Source: a virus
Direction: 5' to 3' (one strand)
IMG/VR virus record: IMGVR_UViG_3300042261_001253
Span: 1 to 40,309 of that record
DNA length: 40,309 bases
Positions 11,798 to 20,514 of the stretch are shown piece after piece. Position 1 is the stretch's first letter; every line of letters begins with the position of its first letter. The notes under the pieces were generated by a model, which saw only the letters and a program-made list of their open reading frames with translations, did no database searches and was not told the DNA's origin. A program made the translations under genes and the position numbers.

Positions 11798-12931
11798 TTA
11801 CAACTGGAAATTTGTAAATGAATCTGGTCTGATGTCCTGATTGATTCCTCCAATTATATAGGATTCTAAATTTTCTTCCTGTGGAGGGTTCTGAACATTT
11901 TTACTATTAAGCCAATCATCAGTCCAAGGAAGTGGATTATTGCTGGCGGAAATATCATACATTGGTTTAAGTCCAATTGCCTTCATTCTACGATTTGCAA
12001 TCCATTCAACATAATTGAATAAGAGTTTATCGTTAAGACCAATCATTGAACCATCCTTAAAAAGATATTCCGCCCAACGCTTTTCTTCATTTACGGTTTT
12101 TTCAAACATTGAATAAACATATTGTTCCTCTTCCTTGGCAATCTTTTGCATATCAGGATCATCAGATCCGTTTTTCCATTTTGTAAGAATATTCTGTGTC
12201 AAAGTGAGATGATATCTTTCATCAAGAGCAATCTTAGAAATGATTTTGGCAGATCCTTCCATGAGATTGAGTTCACCAAAGGCAAAAGAACATGCAAAAG
12301 AAACATAGAATCTAATACCTTCAAGAATATTTACATTGGAAATTGCACGATACAGTTTTCTCTTTACTTCATACAGTTCATTTTTACCAAGATCAACCCC
12401 TTCTTGATTAAACTTCCACATATTTGATGAACTATAATTCTGTGCAGACTGCAGATAGTCATCATAAGATTCAGTTACACTATTTGCCCTCTCTAGAATA
12501 TTTTCATCATCAATAATTTTATCAAAAACATCAGAAGGATTTGAATAGACATTCTTAATAATATAGGTATAGGAATAACTATGAATCATCTCCATAAATT
12601 CCCACACAATCATACAAGATTCTAGTTCTGGAAGAGAACAGTAAGGAAGAAATGCCAACCCAGGCCCACGACCCTGAACAGAGTCGAGCATAATCTGATA
12701 TTTCAAGTTGGAGGTAAAAATATGTTTTTGTTCTGGTCGAAGTTTTTGATAATCTGCCCTATCTTTTGTTAGTGGATATGCTTCCGGTCTCCAAAATGCT
12801 CCAAGTTGTTCCTGAGTAAGTTTATAAAAGACCGGAAACTTATGAACATCATAACGCTGAACTCCAAGAGGAGCGCCAAAAAACATTGGTTGTTTTGTGG
12901 ATTCAACTTTATTTTTATTAAAAACGGTCAT
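11798..12931 (-). CDS. nrdB: Ribonucleotide reductase class Ia small subunit
   Basis: This 377-residue product is the diiron-tyrosyl radical subunit that reduces NDPs with NrdA. Metal-ligand helices are visible: WEFMEMIHS (Glu, His), then EGIRFY and LDERYHLTL (Glu, His). The C-terminal tail, which docks on NrdA in this family, ends DSFTNFQL. ATG 12931 is chosen because AAAAGG lies just upstream; the frame extends 12 codons further. It follows the nrdA C-terminal gene by 10 bp, forming an operon that supplies dNTPs for phage replication. Confidence 0.93.
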   Translation of the reverse strand: MTVFNKNKVESTKQPMFFGAPLGVQRYDVHKFPVFYKLTQEQLGAFWRPEAYPLTKDRADYQKLRPEQKHIFTSNLKYQIMLDSVQGRGPGLAFLPYCSLPELESCMIVWEFMEMIHSYSYTYIIKNVYSNPSDVFDKIIDDENILERANSVTESYDDYLQSAQNYSSSNMWKFNQEGVDLGKNELYEVKRKLYRAISNVNILEGIRFYVSFACSFAFGELNLMEGSAKIISKIALDERYHLTLTQNILTKWKNGSDDPDMQKIAKEEEQYVYSMFEKTVNEEKRWAEYLFKDGSMIGLNDKLLFNYVEWIANRRMKAIGLKPMYDISASNNPLPWTDDWLNSKNVQNPPQEENLESYIIGGINQDIRPDSFTNFQL

Positions 12932-12941
12932 TCCTTTTACC

Positions 12942-14009
12942 TCAGATTTTGCAACTGTCACAATCACCTTCTCCTTCTTCTAAAATTTCATTTATCAAGT
13001 TTTCTAGTTCTGTATCATCTTTTTTACCATCATAGGTATTCATATAATAGGCCGTCTTATTCCCTTTTTTGTATGCACTAAGAAAATCATTAACAACAAC
13101 ACTCATTGGAACTTTTTTGTCTGGATAATTTTCTGGATTATAACTCCAGTTTGCACTAATTGCCTGATCAAAAAACTTTTGCATTGCGGCAACAATATTG
13201 AAATATCCTTCATTAGATTTCATGTCCCACAGAAGAGTATAATTGTTCTTGAGTGTTGAATATTGTGGAACAATTTGGCGAATTTTTCTTTTCACCGATA
13301 GATATCCTCTTGGAGGTTCAATACCATTAGTAGCATTAGAAGTTTTTGATGATGTCTCTGATGGCATTGCTGCCGTGAGTGTTGTGTTTCTTAGACCATA
13401 AGAAACAATATCCTTCCTAAGGGATTCCCAATCATGATGAAGAGGTTCTGTAATAAATTCGTCAATATCTTTTTTATAAGTATCAATTGGTAGAATTCCC
13501 TGAGAGTACTTTGTATCTACAAATCCTTCACATACACCTTTTTCCTTTGCAAGTTGGTTAGATGCCTTTAATAAGTAATACTGAAGACTTTCTGAGAATT
13601 TGTGTACGGCATTACATGCTTCTGGATCATCATACTTAAGACCAAGTTTTGCAAGATAGTGTGCAAGACCAATAACACCAACTCCTAGAGAACGATACTT
13701 TTTAGTAGAAATTTCCGCCGCTTTTACTGGATATTCTTGAATATCAATGAGTTCATCTAGACTTCTTACTACAAGATCGCAGCACTCTTCAATTTCTTTT
13801 TCAGATTTGATGATACCACAATTGAGGGCAGAAAGAATACAGAGGGCAATAGAACCATTTGTATCGTCAATATGCTCAATTGGTTCTGTGAGAAGAAGAA
13901 TTTCCATGCAGTTGTGAATTAGTATATCATTCGCAAAGAAATTATGAGTTCCCTCTACGGTAATGTCATAAACTGGAATTTCTTCTTCTAAATGTTCAAT
14001 TTTTATCAT
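12942..14009 (-). CDS. nrdA: NrdA C-terminal half with split-intein C-part
   Basis: The gene starts with its own strong ribosome site (AAGGAGAG) at ATG 14009. Residues 1-33 are the C-terminal part of an intein: block F (VYDITVEGTHNFFAND) and block G (ILIHN, then C). Residue 34 onward is NrdA: CMEILLLTEP at the active-site loop, the barrel, and a C-terminal redox pair (CDSCKI). The C-extein is 322 residues. It must be joined to the product of 14045-15730 to give active enzyme. The gene begins 35 bp after the stop of that gene, with no endonuclease between. Confidence 0.93.
   Translation of the reverse strand: MIKIEHLEEEIPVYDITVEGTHNFFANDILIHNCMEILLLTEPIEHIDDTNGSIALCILSALNCGIIKSEKEIEECCDLVVRSLDELIDIQEYPVKAAEISTKKYRSLGVGVIGLAHYLAKLGLKYDDPEACNAVHKFSESLQYYLLKASNQLAKEKGVCEGFVDTKYSQGILPIDTYKKDIDEFITEPLHHDWESLRKDIVSYGLRNTTLTAAMPSETSSKTSNATNGIEPPRGYLSVKRKIRQIVPQYSTLKNNYTLLWDMKSNEGYFNIVAAMQKFFDQAISANWSYNPENYPDKKVPMSVVVNDFLSAYKKGNKTAYYMNTYDGKKDDTELENLINEILEEGEGDCDSCKI
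13911..14009 (-). other. Split intein, C-terminal part (33 aa)
   Basis: Codons 1-33 of the downstream nrdA gene encode intein blocks F and G, ending in the conserved His-Asn. The Asn is the residue that cyclises. The next residue, Cys34, is the +1 nucleophile and also the NrdA radical cysteine. Confidence 0.93.
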
Positions 14010-14044
14010 TTTGTTCTCTCCTTAGAAATTACACTTCCTATAAA

Positions 14045-15730
14045 TTAATTAATCAATAATTCATCTGTTTCTACTAAATCTTTCGCAATAACATATCCAC
14101 GATTTTTTGTAAATACTTTGTGCTCTGGTGTCACCACAATACTCTTACCACTTTCTTCATCAGTAATTTTCATTACTTTTGCTTTTGGTGAAGTTTCTGC
14201 AAAGTCGGTTATTGTTGCCCATTTCTTTTCACCAGTTTCAATATCATATGAAAGAACTTCAATTTGAGGAGCATTTGAGTCATACATTTCACCCTGCCTC
14301 ATAATAATATAATCTTCCAGGTCTTCTATTTGAATTTCTTTTTCAAGAACATTCCAATACCAAACACCATATTGGTCTCCAACAGATTCTGGATATCTAA
14401 TTTTAATTTTAGTATCACCAGCAACACAGAGGTTACTCATCCGAATATTCTTTAGATAAGGACTATGAGTATTTGCATGGTCAATGTTCAGAATGTAAAT
14501 TCTACCAGTATCACTTCTTTCATTTAGAATTTCTAAAATGAGTTCTTGGGCGCCGACAGTTTTCTTAGGAATAGACTCATCTCGTTCGTAACGAACATAT
14601 AACTCATCAAATCCATCAGTACCAAAAGAATCATAAAGACCAGGAACATCGTGCGGAGAGAACAAAGTAATTTCTTCATTTTTAATGAACCTTTCGTAAA
14701 AAAGTTTAGAAATTGATACTGCATAATCTAGAGATCTCGCACGATTCTCATCATTACCCTTTTCATTTTTGAGGACGATTAGTTCTTTGATTTCTTGATG
14801 CCAAATTGGGAAGAATAGTGTTGCCGAACCTTTTCTCAGTCCACCCTGTGAACAAGAATTAAGATCGCCTTCAAATGATTTGATAAAGGGGACAATTCCA
14901 GTATGAACAACTTCACCATTGCGAATCTTGCTACCAAGACCACGAATTCTACCAACATTAAGACCAATACCAGACTTTGCAGAGACATAACGCATCATAG
15001 CACTTTTAGTTGCAATAATAGATTCCATAGAATCTCCACAATCTAGAAGTGTGCAACTGGCGTACTGTTTCTTTTTAGTTCTTACTCCAGCCATTACTGG
15101 TGTTGGAATATTAATCTTGTGTTTACTAATAGCATCATAATATCGTCTAACATAAGACATTCTAGTATCTTTTGGATATCTGGAGAATGTAACCAAAGAA
15201 ACCAACATGTACATGTATTGTGGGGTTTCATATACAGTCTTCGTTGACCTATCTTGCACTAGGTATTTGTCTACAATTTCTCTGAGTCCTGCATAGGTAA
15301 ACAAATAGTCTCTGTCATGATTAATAAATCCATTGGCAAGATCAAGTTCGTCTTCAGTATAAAGATCAAGTACCTCAGAATCATAAAAACCAAGTTTAAT
15401 TGTTCTATTGATATGATCAATCAGATGAGGAAGTTCAATTCTTCCACCATAAAGACGCTTACGAATAGCAAATAAAAGAAGACGAGCAGCAACAAACTGA
15501 TAATTTGGATGATCAAGACTAATCAAATCAGATGCAGATTTAATAAGAATCTCTTGAACTTCTGCAGTCGTAATACCATCATAAAACTGAATACCAGACT
15601 GCATCTCTACTTGGGATGCGGATACACCAGAAAGATCTTTACATGCCTCTTCTACCATCAAGTGAAGTTTGTTTAGGTCAAGACCCTCAATCGATCCGTC
15701 TCTTTTAATAACCTTTGTTCCGTTACTCAT
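14045..15730 (-). CDS. nrdA: NrdA N-terminal half with split-intein N-part
   Basis: Residues 1-95 form an ATP-cone (MSNGTKVIKRDGSIEGLDL), the allosteric activity domain. The catalytic domain includes YASCTLLDCGDS (first redox cysteine) and KSGIGLN; it runs to residue 434 (IRMSNL). Residues 435-561 are intein: block A CVAGDTKIKI and block B VVTPEHKVF, then the frame stops at DELLIN. N-extein (434) plus C-extein (322) gives 756 residues, about normal for NrdA. Its ATG overlaps the stop of gp61 (ATGA). Confidence 0.94.
   Translation of the reverse strand: MSNGTKVIKRDGSIEGLDLNKLHLMVEEACKDLSGVSASQVEMQSGIQFYDGITTAEVQEILIKSASDLISLDHPNYQFVAARLLLFAIRKRLYGGRIELPHLIDHINRTIKLGFYDSEVLDLYTEDELDLANGFINHDRDYLFTYAGLREIVDKYLVQDRSTKTVYETPQYMYMLVSLVTFSRYPKDTRMSYVRRYYDAISKHKINIPTPVMAGVRTKKKQYASCTLLDCGDSMESIIATKSAMMRYVSAKSGIGLNVGRIRGLGSKIRNGEVVHTGIVPFIKSFEGDLNSCSQGGLRKGSATLFFPIWHQEIKELIVLKNEKGNDENRARSLDYAVSISKLFYERFIKNEEITLFSPHDVPGLYDSFGTDGFDELYVRYERDESIPKKTVGAQELILEILNERSDTGRIYILNIDHANTHSPYLKNIRMSNLCVAGDTKIKIRYPESVGDQYGVWYWNVLEKEIQIEDLEDYIIMRQGEMYDSNAPQIEVLSYDIETGEKKWATITDFAETSPKAKVMKITDEESGKSIVVTPEHKVFTKNRGYVIAKDLVETDELLIN
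14048..14428 (-). other. Split intein, N-terminal part (127 aa)
   Basis: It begins with Cys1 (CVAGDTK), includes the TPEH of block B and ends at the natural stop codon. No LAGLIDADG or other endonuclease motif is present. The length is typical of the N-half of naturally split inteins. The extein junction is SNL/C. Confidence 0.93.
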
Positions 15731-16737
15731 ACTTTCTTCCAGTTGTTAAACTTAATTTTTGCTTCTAAACCTGAATGTGTATTTAATTTTAACATATCCA
15801 TAACTTTATGTCCAGATAGAACAAGATCATTAATATCTTTTTCTATTATGTTACTAGGCCAAATCACTACCTTATCACCCCTGTTGATGGTTTTTGATAT
15901 TCTTTCGACAATTTCACGATTGCGTGGTTCATTATCAAAAACCCAAATATAATCTCTCCAACCAAACGACCGAATATCAATATCAGACCCACACATAGCA
16001 ACAGCATTTTCAACGAGCGTAGAATCAAAAGGTCCTTCAACAATATAAATCGATTTTGAAGAATCCACCTTTTCAAGACCATAAATTTTTGGTGCATTCT
16101 CAGAAAGCATCACGGTGATATATTTATTTGGTGAGGATCCAAGTGCTCTTCCCTGAAATCCTATTAAGTTAGAGTCAATATCATACATTGGTATAATAAT
16201 GCGTTCCTCTTCCATACCAATAATGTTAAAAGTATGTTTTTGAGTATTTGTCCACTCCTTAAATTTATCAGCAAAATAAAACTTTTCTGGATTTAGTTTT
16301 CGCTTTTCTAGATACTCTCTGGCGATGGGAACTTCTGAAGCTTTGGGCAAATCAAGTTTTTTTTTAAAAACAGGTTTAACAAACTCAAATTTAGGTTCCT
16401 CAACCACAAAGTTTCTACCAGTATGCCCCTCCTTAAACTTATCCATAATGTATTGCTTATGGAGTATAGGATCCATCTCTTTGAGAAAGTTATTAAAGGA
16501 TAAACTTGCTCCACAATTATGGCACTTAAAATTTGTATTATTCTTAACCGAATATAAGTATCCTCTCGTTTTATTCTTATTTTTTTTAGAATCTCCGCAA
16601 AGGCAACATCTGAAGTTATACAAATCTTGTTTTACTCTCTTAAATTTTTGCAATCTTGAAGAAACTAGGTTTATATATTTTAAATCAATAAAATCCAAAT
16701 CAACCTCTTTTACAATTTTTTCCGTGCCACCTAGCAT
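15727..16737 (-). CDS. 61: DNA primase, T4 gp61-like
   Basis: A Cys4 zinc ribbon (RCCLCGDS and KCHNCGAS, about residues 43-76) is followed by a Toprim domain (YIVEGPFDS near 230; DNEPRN further on). The protein makes RNA primers with the gp41 helicase. ATG 16737 gives 336 residues, but its first 38 bp overlap the endonuclease gene. A TTG at 16698 (LDFIDLKYINL) with AAAGAGG just upstream is an attractive alternative start that removes the overlap. Confidence 0.88.
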   Translation of the reverse strand: MLGGTEKIVKEVDLDFIDLKYINLVSSRLQKFKRVKQDLYNFRCCLCGDSKKNKNKTRGYLYSVKNNTNFKCHNCGASLSFNNFLKEMDPILHKQYIMDKFKEGHTGRNFVVEEPKFEFVKPVFKKKLDLPKASEVPIAREYLEKRKLNPEKFYFADKFKEWTNTQKHTFNIIGMEEERIIIPMYDIDSNLIGFQGRALGSSPNKYITVMLSENAPKIYGLEKVDSSKSIYIVEGPFDSTLVENAVAMCGSDIDIRSFGWRDYIWVFDNEPRNREIVERISKTINRGDKVVIWPSNIIEKDINDLVLSGHKVMDMLKLNTHSGLEAKIKFNNWKKV

Positions 16738-17221
16738 AATTTCCAGGCGAGACCATTATGCCACACTTTTCACATTCTATCAACCTTTTATTAATGTGAT
16801 CGAAACAACCTTTTTTACCATAGTTTTGATTTTTTTCTCCAATCATAGATTCACTCACTTTTTTATTTCTCTCTTTTGTAATTTTTGGTTTATCACCTTT
16901 CTTAAAACTTCCCCCATTAGTCATTCCAGGTTTCATAGGATTATTATTTTTCATATATTCAGATATTTTTTTTCTAACCTCAGGCATATCGCAATTGTTG
17001 TGTATTACTTTATTTTCACCATTATTAATGGTATTAAGTTGATTTATCCAATATCTTTCTCTTTCATAGAGAATATCATTAGTAGTCTCTTCCAATATCT
17101 CATACTCACAATCAAGAAATCTACCAAATCGTTTATGTTGTTTTCTCCTTCTTTCCAAATCTATACTACATCCAACATAAATTGGATTAGTATCTCTATA
17201 ATAACAATATACACCTACCAT
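16700..17221 (-). CDS. GIY-YIG homing endonuclease
   Basis: The N-terminus is a clear GIY-YIG nuclease: GVYCYY, IYVGCSIDLERRR (YVG with downstream Arg) and a catalytic Glu in the YERERYWI region. The C-terminal half has modular DNA-binding repeats (KKISEYMKNNNPM, KKVSESMIGEKNQNYGKKG) like NUMOD3, and ends with a CEKC..H..C zinc-type motif. It overlaps the annotated gp61 start. Free-standing nucleases of this type spread between T4-like phages by cutting intein- or intron-like target sites or unoccupied loci. Confidence 0.85.
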   Translation of the reverse strand: MVGVYCYYRDTNPIYVGCSIDLERRRKQHKRFGRFLDCEYEILEETTNDILYERERYWINQLNTINNGENKVIHNNCDMPEVRKKISEYMKNNNPMKPGMTNGGSFKKGDKPKITKERNKKVSESMIGEKNQNYGKKGCFDHINKRLIECEKCGIMVSPGNYARWHGKNCKRG

Positions 17222-17231
17222 TATAAGGGTT

Positions 17232-17675
17232 TTACTTTGCTCTTTCTATTTTAATCTGTTCCGAGTCTGGTGTCAAGACATCCACCACCATAGATGACTG
17301 AGAAAATACAAAAGAAATTATTACTAAAGCACCCACAACTAACCAACGAAACTTAACGACATCATCAACTTTTTTATCTACCGCTCCTATACGACCATCT
17401 ATCTTTTCTTCCAGTGCCTCAAATCTTTCAATTACTCTACTGTGCTCTTCTGTATTTTTAACTTCTATCGTCTTAATTCGGTCAATAATTAATTCATCAT
17501 TTTTACTATTATGTTCTAATTTTTCTTCGTGAACTGCCAACATTTTAGAAATGCTTTGACTTGTCTTTCCCATTATCTGGATTGCTTCATCTATCTTTTT
17601 CATCATAACCTCATAGGAAGTAAGACGCTCTTCGAGAACCGCAATTTTTGTTTCGTTGGATGATTTGTTAAACAT
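17232..17675 (-). CDS. Coiled-coil protein with C-terminal membrane helix
   Basis: Residues 1-105 are a long helical coiled coil (KIAVLEERLTSYEVMMKKI and later heptads); residues about 108-128 (FRWLVVGALVIISFVFSQ) are a membrane helix, followed by a short exposed tail. The layout recalls XhlA-type holin-associated proteins, but length (147 aa) and sequence do not prove that. A TTGACA/TAAAAT pair inside its 3' end might serve the endonuclease downstream. Function unassigned; lysis control is one possibility. Confidence 0.65.
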   Translation of the reverse strand: MFNKSSNETKIAVLEERLTSYEVMMKKIDEAIQIMGKTSQSISKMLAVHEEKLEHNSKNDELIIDRIKTIEVKNTEEHSRVIERFEALEEKIDGRIGAVDKKVDDVVKFRWLVVGALVIISFVFSQSSMVVDVLTPDSEQIKIERAK

Positions 17676-17738
17676 TTTTTTGTTGGTGGATGTTGGGTTC
17701 TACAAAACAAAAAAATCAAGTAGTGATTATATTATTAT

Positions 17739-17951
17739 TTATTTCCCCGGTCTTCTTTGGATTCTCGCAAGATTCTTAAAGAAAGGATTCCAATTTCTTC
17801 TTCTTCCTTTTCTCAAATCAACCGGAGGACTATCACCCGCTTCTACTGTACCCGCAATCTTTCCACCAACAAGACTATTAGTGGGAGCACCACCAGACTC
17901 ACCTTCTTCTTTGAGAGTATGAATAATATCAATAATCTTGTTTATATCCAT
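17739..17951 (-). CDS. Small basic conserved phage protein (70 aa)
   Basis: It starts MDINKIIDIIHTLKEEGE at ATG 17951, which overlaps the stop of the upstream gene (TAATG). The product has a central GGKIAGTVEAGDSPPVD and a basic C-terminus (RKGRRRNWNPFFKNLARIQRRPG). It resembles a protein found next to structural genes in cyanomyoviruses. Function unknown; the basic tail could bind nucleic acid or a membrane surface. Confidence 0.65.
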   Translation of the reverse strand: MDINKIIDIIHTLKEEGESGGAPTNSLVGGKIAGTVEAGDSPPVDLRKGRRRNWNPFFKNLARIQRRPGK

Positions 17952-18322
17952 TAGATTTTTTGTAATTGAGATAAACATTCGATATCTTCTAGAATGTCAT
18001 GAATTTTAGTTTTTGGATATTCTGGAAGTCGATTTAAAAAGACAAGAAAACTTTTTATATAAGACCAAAGATCTTCATCCAGATTATAAAAAAGTAAAGG
18101 AACTGCCGCATCATCAAAAACATTAAAGAGAACTGTAAGATGATTTAAAATTAAATGAACCTTTAATTCCCCAGTGTTTTTATATCTTTTTAAGAGTCTT
18201 TTAATATATTTAATTCGCTTCAAATCATCCTCAAAATCTTCTTTAGTCAATGATTGAGGATTATCGTAGAATTTTATGGCAAATAATAAGTAATTATCTT
18301 CGTTCAACTCATCAAATTTCAT
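17951..18322 (-). CDS. Conserved phage protein (123 aa), unknown
   Basis: It starts MKFDELNEDNYLLFAIKFYD and is helical and rich in Leu, Phe and Asp, with a basic cluster at residues 34-45 (KRIKYIKRLLKRYK). No known domain is recognised. It is translationally coupled to the 70-aa gene and follows the structural-type gene at 18332 by 9 bp. In this position of cyanomyovirus genomes an assembly or tail chaperone role is conceivable, but I have no sequence evidence for it. Confidence 0.65.
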   Translation of the reverse strand: MKFDELNEDNYLLFAIKFYDNPQSLTKEDFEDDLKRIKYIKRLLKRYKNTGELKVHLILNHLTVLFNVFDDAAVPLLFYNLDEDLWSYIKSFLVFLNRLPEYPKTKIHDILEDIECLSQLQKI

Positions 18323-18331
18323 ATCATATTA

Positions 18332-18898
18332 TCAACTATTTGGAAATCTTAAATCATCTGCAGCATCTGGAGAAGTAGAAATTCCTCCAGCAACTAATAC
18401 TTCAGATTTAACTCTAAAATTGCCATGATTATCGACATATGTTGTTACACCAACCCATCCAGAATGTGCAACTGCATATGCTGCATTTTTCCCCCCAACC
18501 GTTCTTCCAGCCGCTACAGATACTTCGGTAGCATCTACACCAAAGACAGCAGAGAATCTATTTAATTTTTGATCGGGGGCAAAGTATTGTCCATCTTCGA
18601 GGGTATACTTTGGTTTTTGAGTTACTGTGTAAGCAACACCAATAGTTGCACCATAACCAACCGTTCCAATTCCCGTAATAAATTGAGTTGATCCAATAGA
18701 AAGTTGGGTTGCAGAAGTTACTCCAGTAATTACTGCTTGTCCGTAGGTAGCACCTACACCAATGACCAAAATATCACCGGTCGAAATTCCTGCAGTTACA
18801 AAAGTTGTTCCACTTCCAGTTACTACTTCGGTAGCAAGATTAATTGTTATGGTTCCAGTTAAATTGTTTAATGAATCTTTATTGCCCCAGAGAGACAT
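18332..18898 (-). CDS. Beta-rich virion structural-type protein
   Basis: It begins MSLWGNKDSLNNLTGTITIN and is composed of short Gly/Thr/Val-rich beta segments (VVTGSGTTFV, GQAVITGVTSATQLSIGS) with few charges, as in phage neck, tail or decoration proteins. MSLWGNKD starts are shared by a family of cyanomyovirus virion proteins. It has 188 residues. A late promoter at 18931-18938 supports virion-phase expression. The exact structure it belongs to cannot be told. Confidence 0.75.
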   Translation of the reverse strand: MSLWGNKDSLNNLTGTITINLATEVVTGSGTTFVTAGISTGDILVIGVGATYGQAVITGVTSATQLSIGSTQFITGIGTVGYGATIGVAYTVTQKPKYTLEDGQYFAPDQKLNRFSAVFGVDATEVSVAAGRTVGGKNAAYAVAHSGWVGVTTYVDNHGNFRVKSEVLVAGGISTSPDAADDLRFPNS

Positions 18899-18930
18899 GT
18901 TTCTTACCTGTGAATTCTTTTTCTATTGAT

Positions 18931-18938
18931 ATTTATAA
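18931..18938 (-). promoter_or_regulatory. Late promoter (TATAAATA) fused to a terminator
   Basis: TATAAATA lies 32 nt before ATG 18898. Its first T's are the end of the U-tract of the terminator at 18938-18966, as in the two cases near 10.5 and 11.6 kb. Confidence 0.7.
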
Positions 18939-18966
18939 AAAAAGGAGACCTTTAATTTGGTCTCCT
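18938..18966 (-). terminator. Terminator of the 61-aa gene
   Basis: GGAGACC-AAATTAAA-GGTCTCC is followed by TTTTTTT on the minus strand, 20 bp after the stop at 18986. Confidence 0.9.
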
Positions 18967-18985
18967 CATTTTTTATAATTTTAAC

Positions 18986-19171
18986 TCAAGGAGTAATATC
19001 CTTAGCACCTCTACCCTTCAACTGTGCTTGAACTTGAAGAAGAATGAGTGAGAGAATTCCGTTTGCTTTAATTTTTGGATTTGCCCCAAGTGCTTCCGAA
19101 ACTGCAAAAAGAACAGTTGCGATAAGTGCTTGATTAGCATTTGCCCAAGCGATAATTGCTGCGAGTGTCAT
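18986..19171 (-). CDS. Small hydrophobic protein (61 aa)
   Basis: It starts MTLAAIIAWANANQALIATV with GAGGAC five bases upstream. Two hydrophobic stretches (residues about 2-27 and 36-49, ILSLILLQVQAQL) flank a polar turn (GANPKIKANG), so it may be a two-helix membrane protein. Size and topology would suit a class II holin, with lytic enzymes elsewhere in the window, but it sits among structural genes. I recognise it as recurrent in cyanomyoviruses without function. Confidence 0.65.
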   Translation of the reverse strand: MTLAAIIAWANANQALIATVLFAVSEALGANPKIKANGILSLILLQVQAQLKGRGAKDITP

Positions 19172-19204
19172 AATGTCCTCCGTGTGAAGAGTATCCTGTC
19201 TTAT

Positions 19205-20497
19205 TTATGCTTGAGAAATCATTACAATGGGATTTATTTTTCCTTTAAATCTTGCAGCAGTTTTGGCAAGATTTGCTGCAGTTTTGATGGATCGTGGGTC
19301 CATATTTTTATCTTTAATATTCCATTCATCTTCAGTTTCACATTCAGATCCTTCTTTCATTGCTTGCTTGCGAATTGATGCAAAATACACCTTTTTCCCC
19401 TTTTCTGTACCATATTCTTTTTGCATTGATGCCTTCATGTCAGAAGGATCATACTTTGCCTTTAGTTTTTTCTCTCTCTTTTTTGCTGCTTTGGTCATCT
19501 TTTTTTCCCGAAGCATTCCAAGAAATTTTGAATATCCGGTTTCAGCAATGGTTTCACCATTAAGTTCAGTATGAGATAAAACGGTATTTGTTGGATTTAC
19601 AACTACTCTGTTTTTTTTATTTGGGGGAAGAATGTCAATTTGATTGATATTAGTATCAGGATTGATCAATTGTGAAGGGTCAGTTTGTGGTAAATTTGCG
19701 GTTGCAGATATCTCATCTAAAAAAAAATTTTCTTTCACATTTGAAGTGTCTTTTCCGTCAGGAGTTCCACCTCTTTTGCGTTGAATTGCATTATGAACTG
19801 CACCAGCATGTTCCTTTGCACCGGATTCTATTTCTCCATCACCATCATAATCTCTTTTTGCTTTTTGACCTAAAACTTCAGAGGTTTTTTCTCCTTTAGT
19901 TCTTTCACCCTCATATGGAGTACCATATTCAGTCATCTCAACCTCAAGACCCTTTGCCCTAAGTTGACTAATTTTTTCACGAGTTGCATATCTAACATAA
20001 GTAACGCCACTTTCTCTATCAGTTACTCTGACTTTATATTTTCTAGATTCTGATGAATTAGAATTATTAAAGTTTGCTTTTTCTTCTAAATCCAATTTAA
20101 GTTCATCAAGATCAACTATTTGATTTTTCTGCTCCACAAAAACTTTATAAAGTGCTTTTGCCATCGAATCTGAAGCAGATCTCTTCATATCCATTTCAAA
20201 ATTTTCTGCTTGCATTCCACCACCGAAAAGTTTTTTTCTTACTTCTGACTTCTCTGCTTCACTCATTGAACTGTTTTGCATAAACTGAGAGTATGCAGAT
20301 CTTAGAGGAAGATTTTCTCTTCTTGCACGATAGCGAATATCATACACTGCTTGTCTAATTCTTTGTTCTGGAGTTTTTTCTCCTCCAGTATTATCATCTC
20401 TTCTCGAATATTTACTTTCCGGTTTTTTGTTCTGAGAAGATAGTTGTGCTTGTGGGTGACTTCTTGCAGGAAGATCTTCAGCAATATGCTTTTTCAT
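19205..20497 (-). CDS. Large charged virion-type protein with DxDxDG loop
   Basis: The product (430 aa) is very rich in Lys, Arg and Glu. It contains RDYDGDGEIESGAKE (about residues 217-231), an EF-hand/dockerin-like calcium loop that recurs in cyanomyovirus structural proteins, a YKVRVTDRESGVTYVRYATRE beta segment, and KKAKRE-type helices near the C-terminus (LKAKYDPSDMKASMQKEYG). No catalytic motif is visible. The position between other late genes suggests a virion component. Start ATG 20497 lacks a clear ribosome site. Confidence 0.7.
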   Translation of the reverse strand: MKKHIAEDLPARSHPQAQLSSQNKKPESKYSRRDDNTGGEKTPEQRIRQAVYDIRYRARRENLPLRSAYSQFMQNSSMSEAEKSEVRKKLFGGGMQAENFEMDMKRSASDSMAKALYKVFVEQKNQIVDLDELKLDLEEKANFNNSNSSESRKYKVRVTDRESGVTYVRYATREKISQLRAKGLEVEMTEYGTPYEGERTKGEKTSEVLGQKAKRDYDGDGEIESGAKEHAGAVHNAIQRKRGGTPDGKDTSNVKENFFLDEISATANLPQTDPSQLINPDTNINQIDILPPNKKNRVVVNPTNTVLSHTELNGETIAETGYSKFLGMLREKKMTKAAKKREKKLKAKYDPSDMKASMQKEYGTEKGKKVYFASIRKQAMKEGSECETEDEWNIKDKNMDPRSIKTAANLAKTAARFKGKINPIVMISQA

Positions 20498-20514
20498 AAG
20501 AAGAATTTAACGCT

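Noticed and set aside
12942-15730. nrdA as a frameshifted pseudogene
   Set aside because: Both halves carry intein ends with all splice residues, and the second has its own strong ribosome site; the exteins sum to a full-length NrdA.
17232-17290. TTGACA-17-TAAAAT inside the 3' end of the 147-aa gene as a promoter for the GIY-YIG endonuclease
   Set aside because: The -10 match is weaker and it lies in coding sequence; the pair may be chance, so it was not listed as a feature.
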